A DNA stretch of 64,000 bases, taken from assembly GCA_964473555.1 (NCBI GenBank), contig CAYYPL010000003.1:272490-336489 (forward strand), read 5' to 3'. The notes beneath the pieces are model-generated. The model searched no databases, was not told where the DNA came from, and saw only the letters and a list, made by a program, of their open reading frames with translations. This DNA is from UBA11400 sp964473555. Lineage in GTDB: Bacteria > Bacteroidota > Rhodothermia > Balneolales > HLUCCA01. Numbering within the stretch: position 1 is the first letter of the stretch; every line of letters begins with the position of its first letter. Of the stretch, positions 17,669 to 25,329 are shown piece after piece. Made by a program: the position numbers and the translations under genes.

Positions 17669-18223
17669 TCAATTTAAAGTGGCAGAACCATACGCTTTTT
17701 GTATAATTTCGACAATCTTGGCGTAATCGCGCTGATGTCCACCGGTGCCAAGTTCCGTACTGATGTAGTTGCCATCGGGACCGATAAAAACCTTGTAGGG
17801 GATGCCGGTGATTTCCAGTTTGGTTGCAACTTCAGTGTCGTCGACAACAAACACGAAAGGAAATCCGTTCTCTTCGCGGAATTTTATCACATCTTCGGGT
17901 GTATCGCTCCATCCCGGAGAAACCGCCAACACGACGAATTGGTCAGGATAGTCTTCAATAACTTGCTTGAAGGTGGGCATAGCCTGCAGACAAGGCACAC
18001 ACCAGGTTTCCCAGAAATCAACGAGGACTACCTTGCCTTCAAAGTCGGATACATGGATACGCTCATCACTATCCAGCGCTTTGAAAGAAGCCGACTCAAT
18101 GGTTGAAGTATAATCTGAGGGTTGTTTATCGGCCGATCCACCGCAAGCGTGAAAACACAGCACTCCGGCCAGTAAAATAACTGCCAGAATGGATCTTGGA
18201 TACGTTTTAAGAAATGAATTCAT
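17669..18223 (-). CDS. TlpA-like thioredoxin-fold protein, probable lipoprotein
   Basis: A 184-residue exported thioredoxin-fold protein of the TlpA/ResA/AhpC-TSA type. The N-terminus has a hydrophobic signal ending in FHACGGS, a probable but non-canonical lipobox, so it is likely anchored in the periplasmic space. The active site is WCVPC in VDFWETWCVPCLQAMP (about residues 73-88), and the cis-proline loop is EITGIPYKVFIGPDG. Such proteins reduce disulfides in cytochrome maturation or stress defence. A TATGTTTA box 17 bp before the start may serve as promoter. The role beyond periplasmic thiol reduction cannot be assigned. Confidence 0.85.
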   Translation of the reverse strand: MNSFLKTYPRSILAVILLAGVLCFHACGGSADKQPSDYTSTIESASFKALDSDERIHVSDFEGKVVLVDFWETWCVPCLQAMPTFKQVIEDYPDQFVVLAVSPGWSDTPEDVIKFREENGFPFVFVVDDTEVATKLEITGIPYKVFIGPDGNYISTELGTGGHQRDYAKIVEIIQKAYGSATLN

Positions 18224-18303
18224 TTTAGATAGGATTCGTAAACATACATGGATGGCAAGATAACGAAAATTGACGAGGAATAGTGCCAGTTAGAGTTTCT
18301 GTT

Positions 18304-18409
18304 ACACAGTACACAGTACACAGTAAACAGTACACAGTACACAGTACACAGTACACAGTACGCAGGATACAGTACACAGTGCACAGTACACAGTGCGCAG
18401 TACACAGGG
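18304..18409. repeat. Heptamer array (ACAGTAC class), about 15 units
   Basis: About fifteen 7-bp units, mostly ACAGTAC with single-base variants (ACAGTAA, ACAGTGC, GCAGGAT). It lies in the 516-bp gene-free spacer between the TlpA gene and the TPR regulator. The unit is the reverse complement of the CTGTNNN heptads found in the same spacer at 18531-18612. Confidence 0.92.
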
Positions 18410-18530
18410 TTTTGAATAGAGATGAGTGACGAGCGACGAGGGATTCCCGGTTAACCTGATACAGGGTCGTATACTGATATAGGCTCATTCCATATTTTTT
18501 TGTCAGCCTAAATCAGGAACAGACCACCGT

Positions 18531-18685
18531 TCTCTGTTTTCTGTACTCTGTCCTCTGTTTTCTGTCCTCTGTACTCTGTTTTCTGTCCTCTGTACTCTGT
18601 TTTCTGTTTTCGCAAAGCGAATGAATAGCAACTTCCGGATTGATTCACTCGGAATTAAACCACTCCCCACTCCCCACTCCCCCCA
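18531..18685. repeat. Heptamer arrays (CTGTNNN, then CCACTCC)
   Basis: At 18531-18612 eleven consecutive heptads keep CTGT and alternate among TTT, ACT and CCT as the variable part. At 18660-18685 a second short array of CCACTCC units follows. Together with the opposite-strand array at 18304 this fills most of the spacer 18224-18739. I see no gene, only a short non-repetitive block at 18415-18530. Confidence 0.9.
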
Positions 18686-18739
18686 TGTACTACAGTCTTC
18701 CTGTAATCAATACTTCGTTTTCCTTGATGTTACCGCTGA

Positions 18740-20386
18740 TTAAAATCGGCACAGGAAATCATTTAATGATTCGTCCCCGTTGGTCAATCCAAGTTTTTTA
18801 CGAAGTCGGGTCTTGGCCATGTTCAAGGTTGGAATGGTTTGTCCGGTGATGGATGCGATTTCCTTGTTGTTCAGATTTAAGCGGACAAATGCGCAGATCC
18901 GTTTTTCATTCAGGCTAAGACTCGGGAATTCCCTGGTCAGGTTGGTGTAAAAGTCCTGATGCAGATTCAAAAAGGATGACTCGAACTCATTGAACAGGTC
19001 GTCTTCCTGAGAGGATTTCAAATCATTGATCACGCCACGAATCAACTCATGTTGTTCACCACTGAAACGGTTACGATAAGCGATCAGTTTGTCCACCACC
19101 TCTTTAATCAGTTGGTTTTGCTTGGCCGAGTTAACCAGGTTCACGGCGATTTTTTTCTCTTTCTCTTCCAGTTGGGTTTCGAGCAACCTGGATTCCATTT
19201 CAATTTTCTCGATTTGCTGCTTTTTACTTAATGACTCAACATTCAATCTGTCAGCCATTTTTTTATTTCTTAGTGAAAAAAACACGGCTCCAGCCAGACC
19301 TATGACCAGACTTAAAAACAGTAATACATAGATTTTTCTTTGTTTGTTTAACTCCTGAGCCAATGATGCTTCTCTGCTTTCAAACTCAGCGCGCAACTCT
19401 TCGGCAAGTAGCACATTTTTTGTCTTATAGACATCCAGGTTCCTTTGAGCTTCCTTACTTACCTGTAGGAAGTATACCGTAGAATCGGCGTTGGTTGATT
19501 GCTGATACAATTCAGCAAGTTGATTCGAGGATATGAGGGAAATAACCAGCGCTTCTATAGAACTGGCCAATTCATAGGATTGACGGAAATAGTACAGACT
19601 TTTTGCCCGATCTCCACTTGCTGAATACAATTCACCAAGATTCTTGTACGTCGTCGCAATCCCAATCTGATCATTTTGATCCCTACTGAAGCTCAGCGAC
19701 TTCATAAAAGCCTGCTCTGCCAGATCATATTTACCCGTTTTTTGATGTATCTCGCCCAGGTTATTATTCAGCAGTGAGAAATTCAGATTTTTGGGATCGT
19801 TAGCTTCCAGCAGTTCAATGCCACGATTCAGAATCTGATACGCGGACTCAATTTCATTCTGCTCCCTGTAAATAATCCCAAGATTATTGTAAATGGAGGA
19901 GAGGCTTAAGTAGTTGGGTTCTTTACCAGAATTGATTTGGGCCAATGCGCGTTCAAACTTGGATTCGGCTTTCTCAAATTCATGCAAAAAAAGATACACC
20001 GCGCCTAACCCAATGTAGGTATCCAGAAAATCGATTTCCTGATAGTTAGATTGAGTATTTATGACTTCCAGACTTTTCAGAAAATTGTCGGCGGCCAGAT
20101 CCATCAGTCCAAGATTAAAGAAAATACGTCCGATCTGGTTGTGATATTTGACGATCAGTGTAGGAGTAGAAATGGAATCTTTGTATTCAAATGCAGTCTG
20201 TGCAAATTCCAGAGCTTTTTGTGGATTATTGTTCAGATATGACCGGGAGGAATCCAACAGGGAGGCATAACGGACATCAGCGTGATTTGAAAGATTCTGT
20301 GTTTTGATTTCCTGACTTAGACCAAGATTTGGCTGTGCCCAAAAAATTACACTTAAAAAAAACAGTACAAGAAACGAACGTGACAT
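18740..20386 (-). CDS. TPR-repeat membrane regulator with C-terminal HTH
   Basis: A 548-residue sensor-like protein of a kind common in Bacteroidota. It has a signal peptide or first helix (MSRSFLVLFFLSVIFWAQ), about seven tetratricopeptide repeats (roughly residues 40-310, for example NNLGIIYREQNEIESAYQIL), one transmembrane helix near 345-365 (VLLFLSLVIGLAGAVFFSL) and a coiled coil rich in K/E/Q. A LuxR-like helix-turn-helix closes it: SLNEKRICAFVRLNLNNKEIA followed by MAKTRLRKKLGL. The TPR part would face the periplasm and the HTH part the cytosol. The ATG at 20384-20386 is preferred over a TTG two codons upstream. Target genes are unknown, and the flanking heptamer arrays carry no obvious operator. 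Confidence 0.83.
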   Translation of the reverse strand: MSRSFLVLFFLSVIFWAQPNLGLSQEIKTQNLSNHADVRYASLLDSSRSYLNNNPQKALEFAQTAFEYKDSISTPTLIVKYHNQIGRIFFNLGLMDLAADNFLKSLEVINTQSNYQEIDFLDTYIGLGAVYLFLHEFEKAESKFERALAQINSGKEPNYLSLSSIYNNLGIIYREQNEIESAYQILNRGIELLEANDPKNLNFSLLNNNLGEIHQKTGKYDLAEQAFMKSLSFSRDQNDQIGIATTYKNLGELYSASGDRAKSLYYFRQSYELASSIEALVISLISSNQLAELYQQSTNADSTVYFLQVSKEAQRNLDVYKTKNVLLAEELRAEFESREASLAQELNKQRKIYVLLFLSLVIGLAGAVFFSLRNKKMADRLNVESLSKKQQIEKIEMESRLLETQLEEKEKKIAVNLVNSAKQNQLIKEVVDKLIAYRNRFSGEQHELIRGVINDLKSSQEDDLFNEFESSFLNLHQDFYTNLTREFPSLSLNEKRICAFVRLNLNNKEIASITGQTIPTLNMAKTRLRKKLGLTNGDESLNDFLCRF

Positions 20387-20551
20387 ACTCAAAAACGGAT
20401 TATTGGAAAAATCTGGCTCATCGACACTTTAATAAACTGTTACCTAGTGCTGCATGGTACACTAAACGGCACAAAAATATCAATTAAATGAATAAATTCA
20501 ATGTGTTAGTTAATAATTTTAACTACTTGAAAATTCGTATCAATGCATCTT

Positions 20552-21415
20552 TTAATCCTTGATACACCGTACCGAATTGCCACCGGCACGATTGTAGCTA
20601 AATATACTGGCCGCTTCGCTGAAAATACCAAGACCTCGTGAAAATGAACCTTCTGTGGAGCTCGACCAGTAATACGCGAATAGGTGTACATCGAAGAGTG
20701 TTCCGGCACTGAAATTCCGGCGACCTGCAGATGGTAGTTTAAGCACGGATGCAAAAGCTCCTTCTACATCGTTGCTGGTCCAGCTCTGTCGTTCAGCCTC
20801 CCACTCTGCTTGCGTGGGAATCCGGAATCCGGGTGGACATGGATTGTTTACCCCGTCGACTCCTTGCCAAAGTGCCCCATTTTGTGGGCTCCTCCAGTCG
20901 AAGGGAGTGTTGGGAGCCAGGATAAAATTCGTGATCCTGGGGCGGTCGGAGTCGCTGAGGGTCATCACCATACCAGAGTTCCGGTTCTGATGCTGATCAG
21001 CCTCTCTCCCCCATTGGAACAAGTCCCCATAAGCCAGAGAATCGGTTCTGGAAGTGGCCACCCGCACAGCTCCCAGATTTCTGTCCATCCAGGTTTGTCC
21101 GGTAGCAGGATTAAAAACAACTGGGACCTCCACAGGCTGAAACAGCGCAACGATCCGGGTGTCCTTAGTGATTTCAACAACCATTGGATTCCCCGACTCG
21201 GTCACATCCCCATCCCAGCGCAGAAATTCCCAGCCTTGAGTTGGCCTGGCACTGACCTGAATCACATCACCCTGGGAAAATGGTCCCGATGACGGACTAA
21301 TCGTTCCGCCCTCAGGTGGTAAAGCTGTAGTGATAAGATTGTACACAGGCACATTCTCCGTCCCACACGAGAAAAGAAGACTTATCGATACTAGTAAGTA
21401 TGTTAGATTTTTCAT
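20552..21415 (-). CDS. FISUMP-domain lipoprotein
   Basis: A 287-residue lipoprotein. The signal MKNLTYLLVSISLLFSCG ends in a lipobox. Residues ~30-100 form a beta-rich repeat of the InlB/Listeria-Bacteroides type (GGTISPSSGPFSQGD, GWEFLRWDGD). The rest is the Fib_succ_major domain (TWMDRNLGAVRVATS, CPPGFRIPTQAEWE, YWSSST, GNSVRCIKD). These proteins are surface-exposed, and their function is not established. The start is the ATG at 21413-21415; the upstream extension has no signal-peptide character. It is probably transcribed alone. Confidence 0.85.
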   Translation of the reverse strand: MKNLTYLLVSISLLFSCGTENVPVYNLITTALPPEGGTISPSSGPFSQGDVIQVSARPTQGWEFLRWDGDVTESGNPMVVEITKDTRIVALFQPVEVPVVFNPATGQTWMDRNLGAVRVATSRTDSLAYGDLFQWGREADQHQNRNSGMVMTLSDSDRPRITNFILAPNTPFDWRSPQNGALWQGVDGVNNPCPPGFRIPTQAEWEAERQSWTSNDVEGAFASVLKLPSAGRRNFSAGTLFDVHLFAYYWSSSTEGSFSRGLGIFSEAASIFSYNRAGGNSVRCIKD

Positions 21416-21567
21416 GTTGATCTGAGATGGCGAATGAAAGTGAACTATCCTCACTTCAATCCTGCTGCCAGAACAAAGAAATAGTTACCTACGTTTCGTA
21501 CTCAAAAAATAGGCAGGAGCATCTAATCGCATCCCAGAATTTGGTGCGCAGGAAGCCAAGCACCACA

Positions 21568-21837
21568 TTATCTTTTACTGATTTTATTCATCGAAATGGC
21601 CCTTTGCTGATCGCTTTTAAATCGATTGATCTCAGGATTGCGTTTTTTGGCATGTTTTTGACTGGTACCACGATTCACTCTCTTCCTCCACAAGTTGAAG
21701 CTACTGCGTTTCAACTCTCTTCTCATCAGTGCAATCACATCTGACTCTGAAAATCCAAATTGTAATTTGATCGCTTCAAACGGAGTTCTGTCCTCCCAAG
21801 CCATTTCAATGATCCGGTCAACATCTAATTCATTCAT
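21568..21837 (-). CDS. TIGR03643 family protein (DUF2805)
   Basis: An 89-residue small cytosolic protein containing DRIIEMAWEDRTPFEAIKLQ and DVIALMRREL, then SSFNLWRKRV. These are the hallmark of TIGR03643/DUF2805, a helix-turn-helix-like family of unknown function. I chose the ATG at 21835-21837. An upstream ATG at 21864 would place the start only a few bases beyond the T-run of the ancestral tRNA-Arg terminator. The C-terminal tail is basic and variable. It marks the left chromosomal flank of the integrated element. Confidence 0.8.
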   Translation of the reverse strand: MNELDVDRIIEMAWEDRTPFEAIKLQFGFSESDVIALMRRELKRSSFNLWRKRVNRGTSQKHAKKRNPEINRFKSDQQRAISMNKISKR

Positions 21838-21870
21838 ATAATCACGATGAAAGTTGGTACCCATAGAAAC

Positions 21871-21912
21871 AAAAAAATCCGTAACCCATTATGATGAAAT
21901 AGATTACGGATT
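21871..21912 (-). terminator. Ancestral tRNA-Arg terminator, now separated from its gene
   Basis: A 9-bp perfect stem (AATCCGTAA / TTACGGATT) with a 19-nt loop and seven T residues on the minus strand. It lies directly downstream of the 3' tRNA fragment at 21920-21965. Before the 5.9-kb element inserted, this would have terminated the tRNA-Arg now at 27791-27864. Confidence 0.85.
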
Positions 21913-21916
21913 TGTA

Positions 21917-21965
21917 TCGTACACCCGTAGGGATTCGAACCCCAAACCTTCTGATCCGTAGTCAG
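21917..21965 (-). repeat. attL: 49-bp core repeat (tRNA-Arg 3' fragment)
   Basis: Identical to 27788-27836. It contains 46 nt of tRNA sequence, from the anticodon arm through the discriminator base, plus three downstream bases. The fragment is not a functional tRNA because the D-arm and 5' acceptor strand are missing. Confidence 0.96.
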
Positions 21966-22084
21966 TAGGTTTAAGTAAATTTCATTTTTCATACTTATTA
22001 AAATTATTACGTTTAGTGTTGTTTTAAGGGGGTTATTGTATTACATTTAATTTCAGTGAGTACATTTATATTAACAGAACACAG

Positions 22085-22102
22085 TACCCCACCGGTACCC
22101 CA
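22085..22102 (+). promoter_or_regulatory. Paired integrase arm-type sites, left end
   Basis: Two direct copies of TACCCCA at 22085 and 22096, spaced 11 bp (one helical turn), 120 bp inside the core repeat and just before the integrase ATG. The same pair with the same spacing and orientation occurs at the right end (27688 and 27699). They probably bind the DUF4102-type N-terminal domain of the integrase, and this position would let the integrase repress its own gene. Confidence 0.65.
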
Positions 22103-22114
22103 AAACGTAAATAA

Positions 22115-23344
22115 ATGCCAAAAGTTAAATTAACCGATCCATTTATCAGAAATGAGAGCGTAAGAGCGCGGAAAGATTTTTATGATACCGTGATGCCAGG
22201 TTTAATTTTACGGATCAATATATCAGGAACCAAAACATTTGCGTATCGATACGACGAGCCGAATGGGAAAAAGGTACGAATGACCATTGGCCGTTATCCT
22301 GGTACATCGTTATCAGAAGCACGTCGGCAGGTCAACGAGTATAAAAACGAGATCTTAAAAGGCAACTATCCGCGAACACGTATTGAGCAAAAAAAAAGGG
22401 AGATCCGCGAAATGATCACCTTTGATATACTTGCAACCCGTTTTCTTGCCTCAAAGAATAAAGAATTACGCGTCCGCACCTTTTCGGAATACCAACGGAT
22501 CATTAACATTGAACTCAAACCCGTTTTGGGTAAAAAAAACATTAAGCAAATCAAAAAGTCTGATATTGCCTCAATCGTTGATAAAATTGCAGAAGTTCGT
22601 GACACCCCAACCCTAGCCAATAGGGTATTGAGCCTATTATCCGGAATGTTCACGTATGCAATGGAACGCGGACTTATTGAACACCACCCAGTCATAGGGA
22701 TCAAGAAAAATAAAAAAGGGGAGAACGTCCGCGAGCGCGTCTATAATGATGAAGAAATACGATCAATATGGGAGGCGGTTGATATACAAATCGATCCAGT
22801 ACGGACGTGCATTAAGTTTATGTTCGCAACCGGTCAAAGAAAAACCGAAACCGCTTCTGTACGTTGGGATCAAATCAACCTGGACAACCGCACCTGGACA
22901 ATACCCAAAGAGATCACAAAGAATAAAAAAGATCATATCGTTCCGTTGTCTTCACTAGCTATTGACCTACTTAATGAAATTTATCCATTGACCGGATCAA
23001 GTGAATATGTTTTTCGATCTACGCGTAAAGATGCACCCCTAAAATGGCTAGATAAAGCCAAAGATCGAATCAAAACCGTTTCAGGCGTTAATGATTTTAT
23101 GTATCACAATATCAGACGCACCTTAGCAACTAAATTGGGATCAAATAACGTCGGGCGCACCGTTGTTGGTAAATTGTTAAACCACAAAGGTATGGCACAG
23201 GATAATCTGGTAACGGCAATTTATGAGAGGTATGACTACCTGGATGAAATGAGAATAGCCGTTGAGAATTGGGGTGCCGAATTGATGCGTATTGTATCCG
23301 GCAATGAAAAAGAGGCCAAAATCACACGAATTGGAGCGATATGA
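22115..23344 (+). CDS. int: P4-type tyrosine recombinase (integrase)
   Basis: A 409-residue site-specific recombinase. Residues 1-95 form the Arm-DNA-binding domain (DUF4102: FYDTVMPGLILRI, TIGRYPGTSLSEAR). Residues ~105-200 are the SAM-like core-binding domain. The catalytic domain has R in ATGQRKTE, K in KNKKDHIVPLS, HNIRR, LLNHKG and the nucleophile tyrosine in AIYERYDY. All catalytic residues are in place, so it should be active. It is 149 bp inside attL and reads into the element. Two TACATTTA boxes (22042 and 22061) lie upstream. This family typically inserts at the 3' ends of tRNA genes, as here. Confidence 0.95.
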   Translation: MPKVKLTDPFIRNESVRARKDFYDTVMPGLILRINISGTKTFAYRYDEPNGKKVRMTIGRYPGTSLSEARRQVNEYKNEILKGNYPRTRIEQKKREIREMITFDILATRFLASKNKELRVRTFSEYQRIINIELKPVLGKKNIKQIKKSDIASIVDKIAEVRDTPTLANRVLSLLSGMFTYAMERGLIEHHPVIGIKKNKKGENVRERVYNDEEIRSIWEAVDIQIDPVRTCIKFMFATGQRKTETASVRWDQINLDNRTWTIPKEITKNKKDHIVPLSSLAIDLLNEIYPLTGSSEYVFRSTRKDAPLKWLDKAKDRIKTVSGVNDFMYHNIRRTLATKLGSNNVGRTVVGKLLNHKGMAQDNLVTAIYERYDYLDEMRIAVENWGAELMRIVSGNEKEAKITRIGAI

Positions 23345-23504
23345 TACAGTTATCCACACTGCGACTTAATCCTATCAAATTGCATTTTTATACATTGATA
23401 CGTGTTGAAAGCTTGTTGAAAAAAAATGTAAAATCTAATTTGGAAACCGTTTATATTCTTGAAGTTCTTTGAATACACTATAAACAAAACAAAACCTTTT
23501 TGAT
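23345..23504. other. Gene-free AT-rich spacer after integrase
   Basis: The first part of a 419-bp block without protein genes between int and alpA. It is AT-rich with several A/T homopolymers. I see no ORF with a ribosome site. The remainder of the block holds the predicted small RNA on the opposite strand. Confidence 0.5.
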
Positions 23505-23652
23505 AAAAAAAAGCCCTTCAGGAGTCGGAAGCTTCTGAAGGGCAAAGAGTCAAAAAGGGCAACCTCATACACGTAAAGAGGGGATTGCACCGTACACCTT
23601 GATTTTTGACTTACACAGTAGTATCACAGTAAACTGTAATTTCTACTTGTAA
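23505..23652 (-). ncRNA. Predicted structured small RNA of the element
   Basis: About 140-148 nt on the strand opposite to int and alpA. An exact TAnnTTTG box (TAGATTTG) precedes it, and it ends in a 9-bp hairpin (GCCCTTCAG / CTGAAGGGC, 23513-23543) followed by eight T residues on the minus strand. In between, nested helices can form: AGTCAAAAA at 23548-23556 with its complement at 23603-23611, then GGGCAA (23557-23562) with TTGCACC (23585-23591, one bulge), then CCTC/GAGG. There is no ORF of note. The strong terminator serves no visible minus-strand gene, which is the main argument for an RNA gene. Its function is unknown; control of excision or replication is possible. Confidence 0.5.
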
Positions 23653-23659
23653 AAATCTA

Positions 23660-23667
23660 CAAATCTA
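23660..23667 (-). promoter_or_regulatory. -7 box of the predicted small RNA
   Basis: Reads TAGATTTG on the minus strand, an exact TAnnTTTG. Transcription would start near 23652. No TTG lies at the ideal -33 distance. Confidence 0.4.
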
Positions 23668-23763
23668 ATCGATGAAATAAAAATTTTTTTTATTTCTCAA
23701 ATAGGGTGCTTTTTTCTTGATGCTGGTATGAGGTTGTATTAACACTAACACAACCCATACAAT

Positions 23764-23967
23764 ATGAAAAATCCTCAAAGCCTTATCATACGTCCAGGCC
23801 AGCTATCAAAACTGATCGGAGTTTCAAAAGTCACCATTTGGAGAATGGAGAAATCCGGAGATCTGCCACCACGCGTACAGATCGGTCAACGACTAGTTGG
23901 ATGGAGAACCAGCGATATTGACGAATGGATTGAGCAACTGAAGACCCCGAACCCAAACAGGGGGTAA
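23764..23967 (+). CDS. AlpA-family regulator / excisionase
   Basis: A 67-residue MerR-like winged HTH protein of the AlpA/Phage_AlpA family. IIRPGQLSKLIGVSKVTIWR is the helix-turn-helix and GDLPPRVQIGQRLVGW the wing, with DIDEWIEQ at the end. In P4-like elements AlpA activates integrase expression or acts as excisionase. It begins the rightward gene block, with the next ATG 5 bp after its stop. No strong ribosome site is visible. Confidence 0.9.
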   Translation: MKNPQSLIIRPGQLSKLIGVSKVTIWRMEKSGDLPPRVQIGQRLVGWRTSDIDEWIEQLKTPNPNRG

Positions 23968-23971
23968 CAGT

Positions 23972-24265
23972 ATGACACCCAAAAAAGAAGGCTATGCCGG
24001 AGATCCGACACAGCCCACATTCACACCTGATAATATAAGCAATCACAGTGATTTAATCACTTCAGAATTGCACCGGAAAGCGCGTTTAAACGGTCAAAGT
24101 ATGGCAACCCTATACAAGACCAACGTTGGAAGCCTTGACGCGTTTTACAGGTTATTTGGTATCGTTGAAACGTTGTATCCGATACCATTAAGACAGGCGT
24201 TCCTGGATGGCTTTTTTGATACGGTTGCACACTATCAAGAAAGGGGTGCAGATGGAACCGATTGA
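23972..24265 (+). CDS. Unrecognised 97-residue element protein
   Basis: I do not recognise this protein. It is acidic to neutral, has no membrane segment, and looks largely helical in its second half (LDAFYRLFGIVETLYPIPLRQ, AFLDGFFDTVAHYQERG). The ATG follows the alpA stop by 4 bp and its end overlaps the ATPase start by 14 bp, so it sits in a tight operon and is very probably translated. A link to replication initiation is only inferred from position. Confidence 0.65.
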   Translation: MTPKKEGYAGDPTQPTFTPDNISNHSDLITSELHRKARLNGQSMATLYKTNVGSLDAFYRLFGIVETLYPIPLRQAFLDGFFDTVAHYQERGADGTD

Positions 24266-25214
24266 CACCTTGACACCCGAAACAATTATCAGTGAGGTTG
24301 AAGGCTTCACTGATAGTGTTACCTGGTTTAAACCAACTAACCCACTAATTGAGCCCGTTGAGGAATTGGATTTTATTATTGATGGATTTTGTGCACGTGG
24401 TATGATCACAACGATTGGAGCGAGTCCAGGCGCAGGAAAGTCGATATTGACCCAGTTTCTTTTTTCTAAACATCACAATGGATTGATGACAGTGAAAAAA
24501 GGCGCTAGGGCTATTTATTTAGTTGGTGCAGATTCCAGCGAAACCGAAATAAGGCGCAGGGCTAGAAGTATCAGGGTTAACGATGGCTTATATACAGTTG
24601 AGCCACCCGAAGAAATGTACTGCACTATGGATAATGAGTTGTTTGTGCAGACGCTGAAGGATGCAATCATACAGGGTAAATACGATGCTATCATATTTGA
24701 TACGGTTGCAGATTACCACAATAAAAGCACGTATGAGGCTGAACTTGTAAACAAAACAATGTCAGTCTTTAGAAGGCTTGCAAAAGACACAAACAGCGCG
24801 GTTATTCTAATAACACACACAAAAAAAGGGAGTAAAATTAAAGCGGAATATAACGTTGAAGACATTGCAGACAGCCGGATATTTACTTCGAAATCTGATT
24901 TTGTTTTCGGTATTAAAAGTGAATACCAGGATGATTCAACCAACCTGATTGAACTTCAAAACCTTAAAAGCAGGTCACCCCGACCACTTCCAAAAATAAG
25001 GGCGCTAATTAGATATGATACTTCAGAAGGGTTAAATATCACAGTAACGGATCGACAATTTAGAACTGAACTGGATTCCAATGATAAAGAGAACAAAAAA
25101 TATGCTCGAATATCACAGGCTAAACAGTTGAGTGCTGAAGGTAAAACACAACGTGAGATTGCTAAAATAATGGGTTGTTCACTAACAGCTATAAATGGCT
25201 ACCTGAACACCTAA
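24252..25214 (+). CDS. RepA-like RecA-fold ATPase (AAA_25)
   Basis: A 320-residue ATPase of the hexameric RepA/AAA_25 type. Walker A is GASPGAGKS (about residues 55-63), Walker B is the hydrophobic DAIIFDTV, and the sensor segment is VILITHTKKGS. The C-terminus (AEGKTQREIAKIMGCS) is a small helix-turn-helix that could bind DNA. Such proteins are replicative helicases or loaders encoded beside primases on plasmids and satellites. The start is the ATG at 24252, preceded by AAGGGG 8 bp upstream. The longer frame from 24207 lies inside the preceding gene. Its last codons contain the first copy of the TGAACAC iteron. Confidence 0.85.
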   Translation: MEPIDTLTPETIISEVEGFTDSVTWFKPTNPLIEPVEELDFIIDGFCARGMITTIGASPGAGKSILTQFLFSKHHNGLMTVKKGARAIYLVGADSSETEIRRRARSIRVNDGLYTVEPPEEMYCTMDNELFVQTLKDAIIQGKYDAIIFDTVADYHNKSTYEAELVNKTMSVFRRLAKDTNSAVILITHTKKGSKIKAEYNVEDIADSRIFTSKSDFVFGIKSEYQDDSTNLIELQNLKSRSPRPLPKIRALIRYDTSEGLNITVTDRQFRTELDSNDKENKKYARISQAKQLSAEGKTQREIAKIMGCSLTAINGYLNT

Positions 25215-25329
25215 AATACACGATTAAAAGTGTTCGCGTTCAAATAGACATAGTAAACTGAACACTGAACACTTTTGTTCACCTTATTTGTTCACCAACT
25301 GAACACCCAATATGAACACTATTGAACAC
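25204..25329. repeat. Iteron cluster, candidate replication origin
   Basis: Six direct copies of TGAACAC (25204, 25259, 25266, 25300, 25313, 25323), one inverted GTGTTC (25230) and two GTTCAC (25277 and 25290, 13 bp apart) within 126 bp. Two copies are in perfect tandem. The cluster spans the end of the ATPase gene, the 97-bp spacer and the first codons of the primase gene, whose own ATG (25312) is embedded in a copy. Iterons between a helicase and a primase gene are typical of plasmid or satellite origins. They could also serve as autorepression operators. Confidence 0.7.

Noticed and set aside
18304..18409. CRISPR array
   Set aside because: The repeat period is 7 bp with no spacers, and no cas gene is nearby.
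18225..18488. Cys/Tyr/Val-rich open frames over the ACAGTAC array
   Set aside because: They are pure translations of the heptamer repeats, with no start context.
24207..24251. Earlier start for the RepA-like ATPase
   Set aside because: It lies inside the preceding gene. The ATG at 24252 has an AAGGGG site in front and gives a typical N-terminus.
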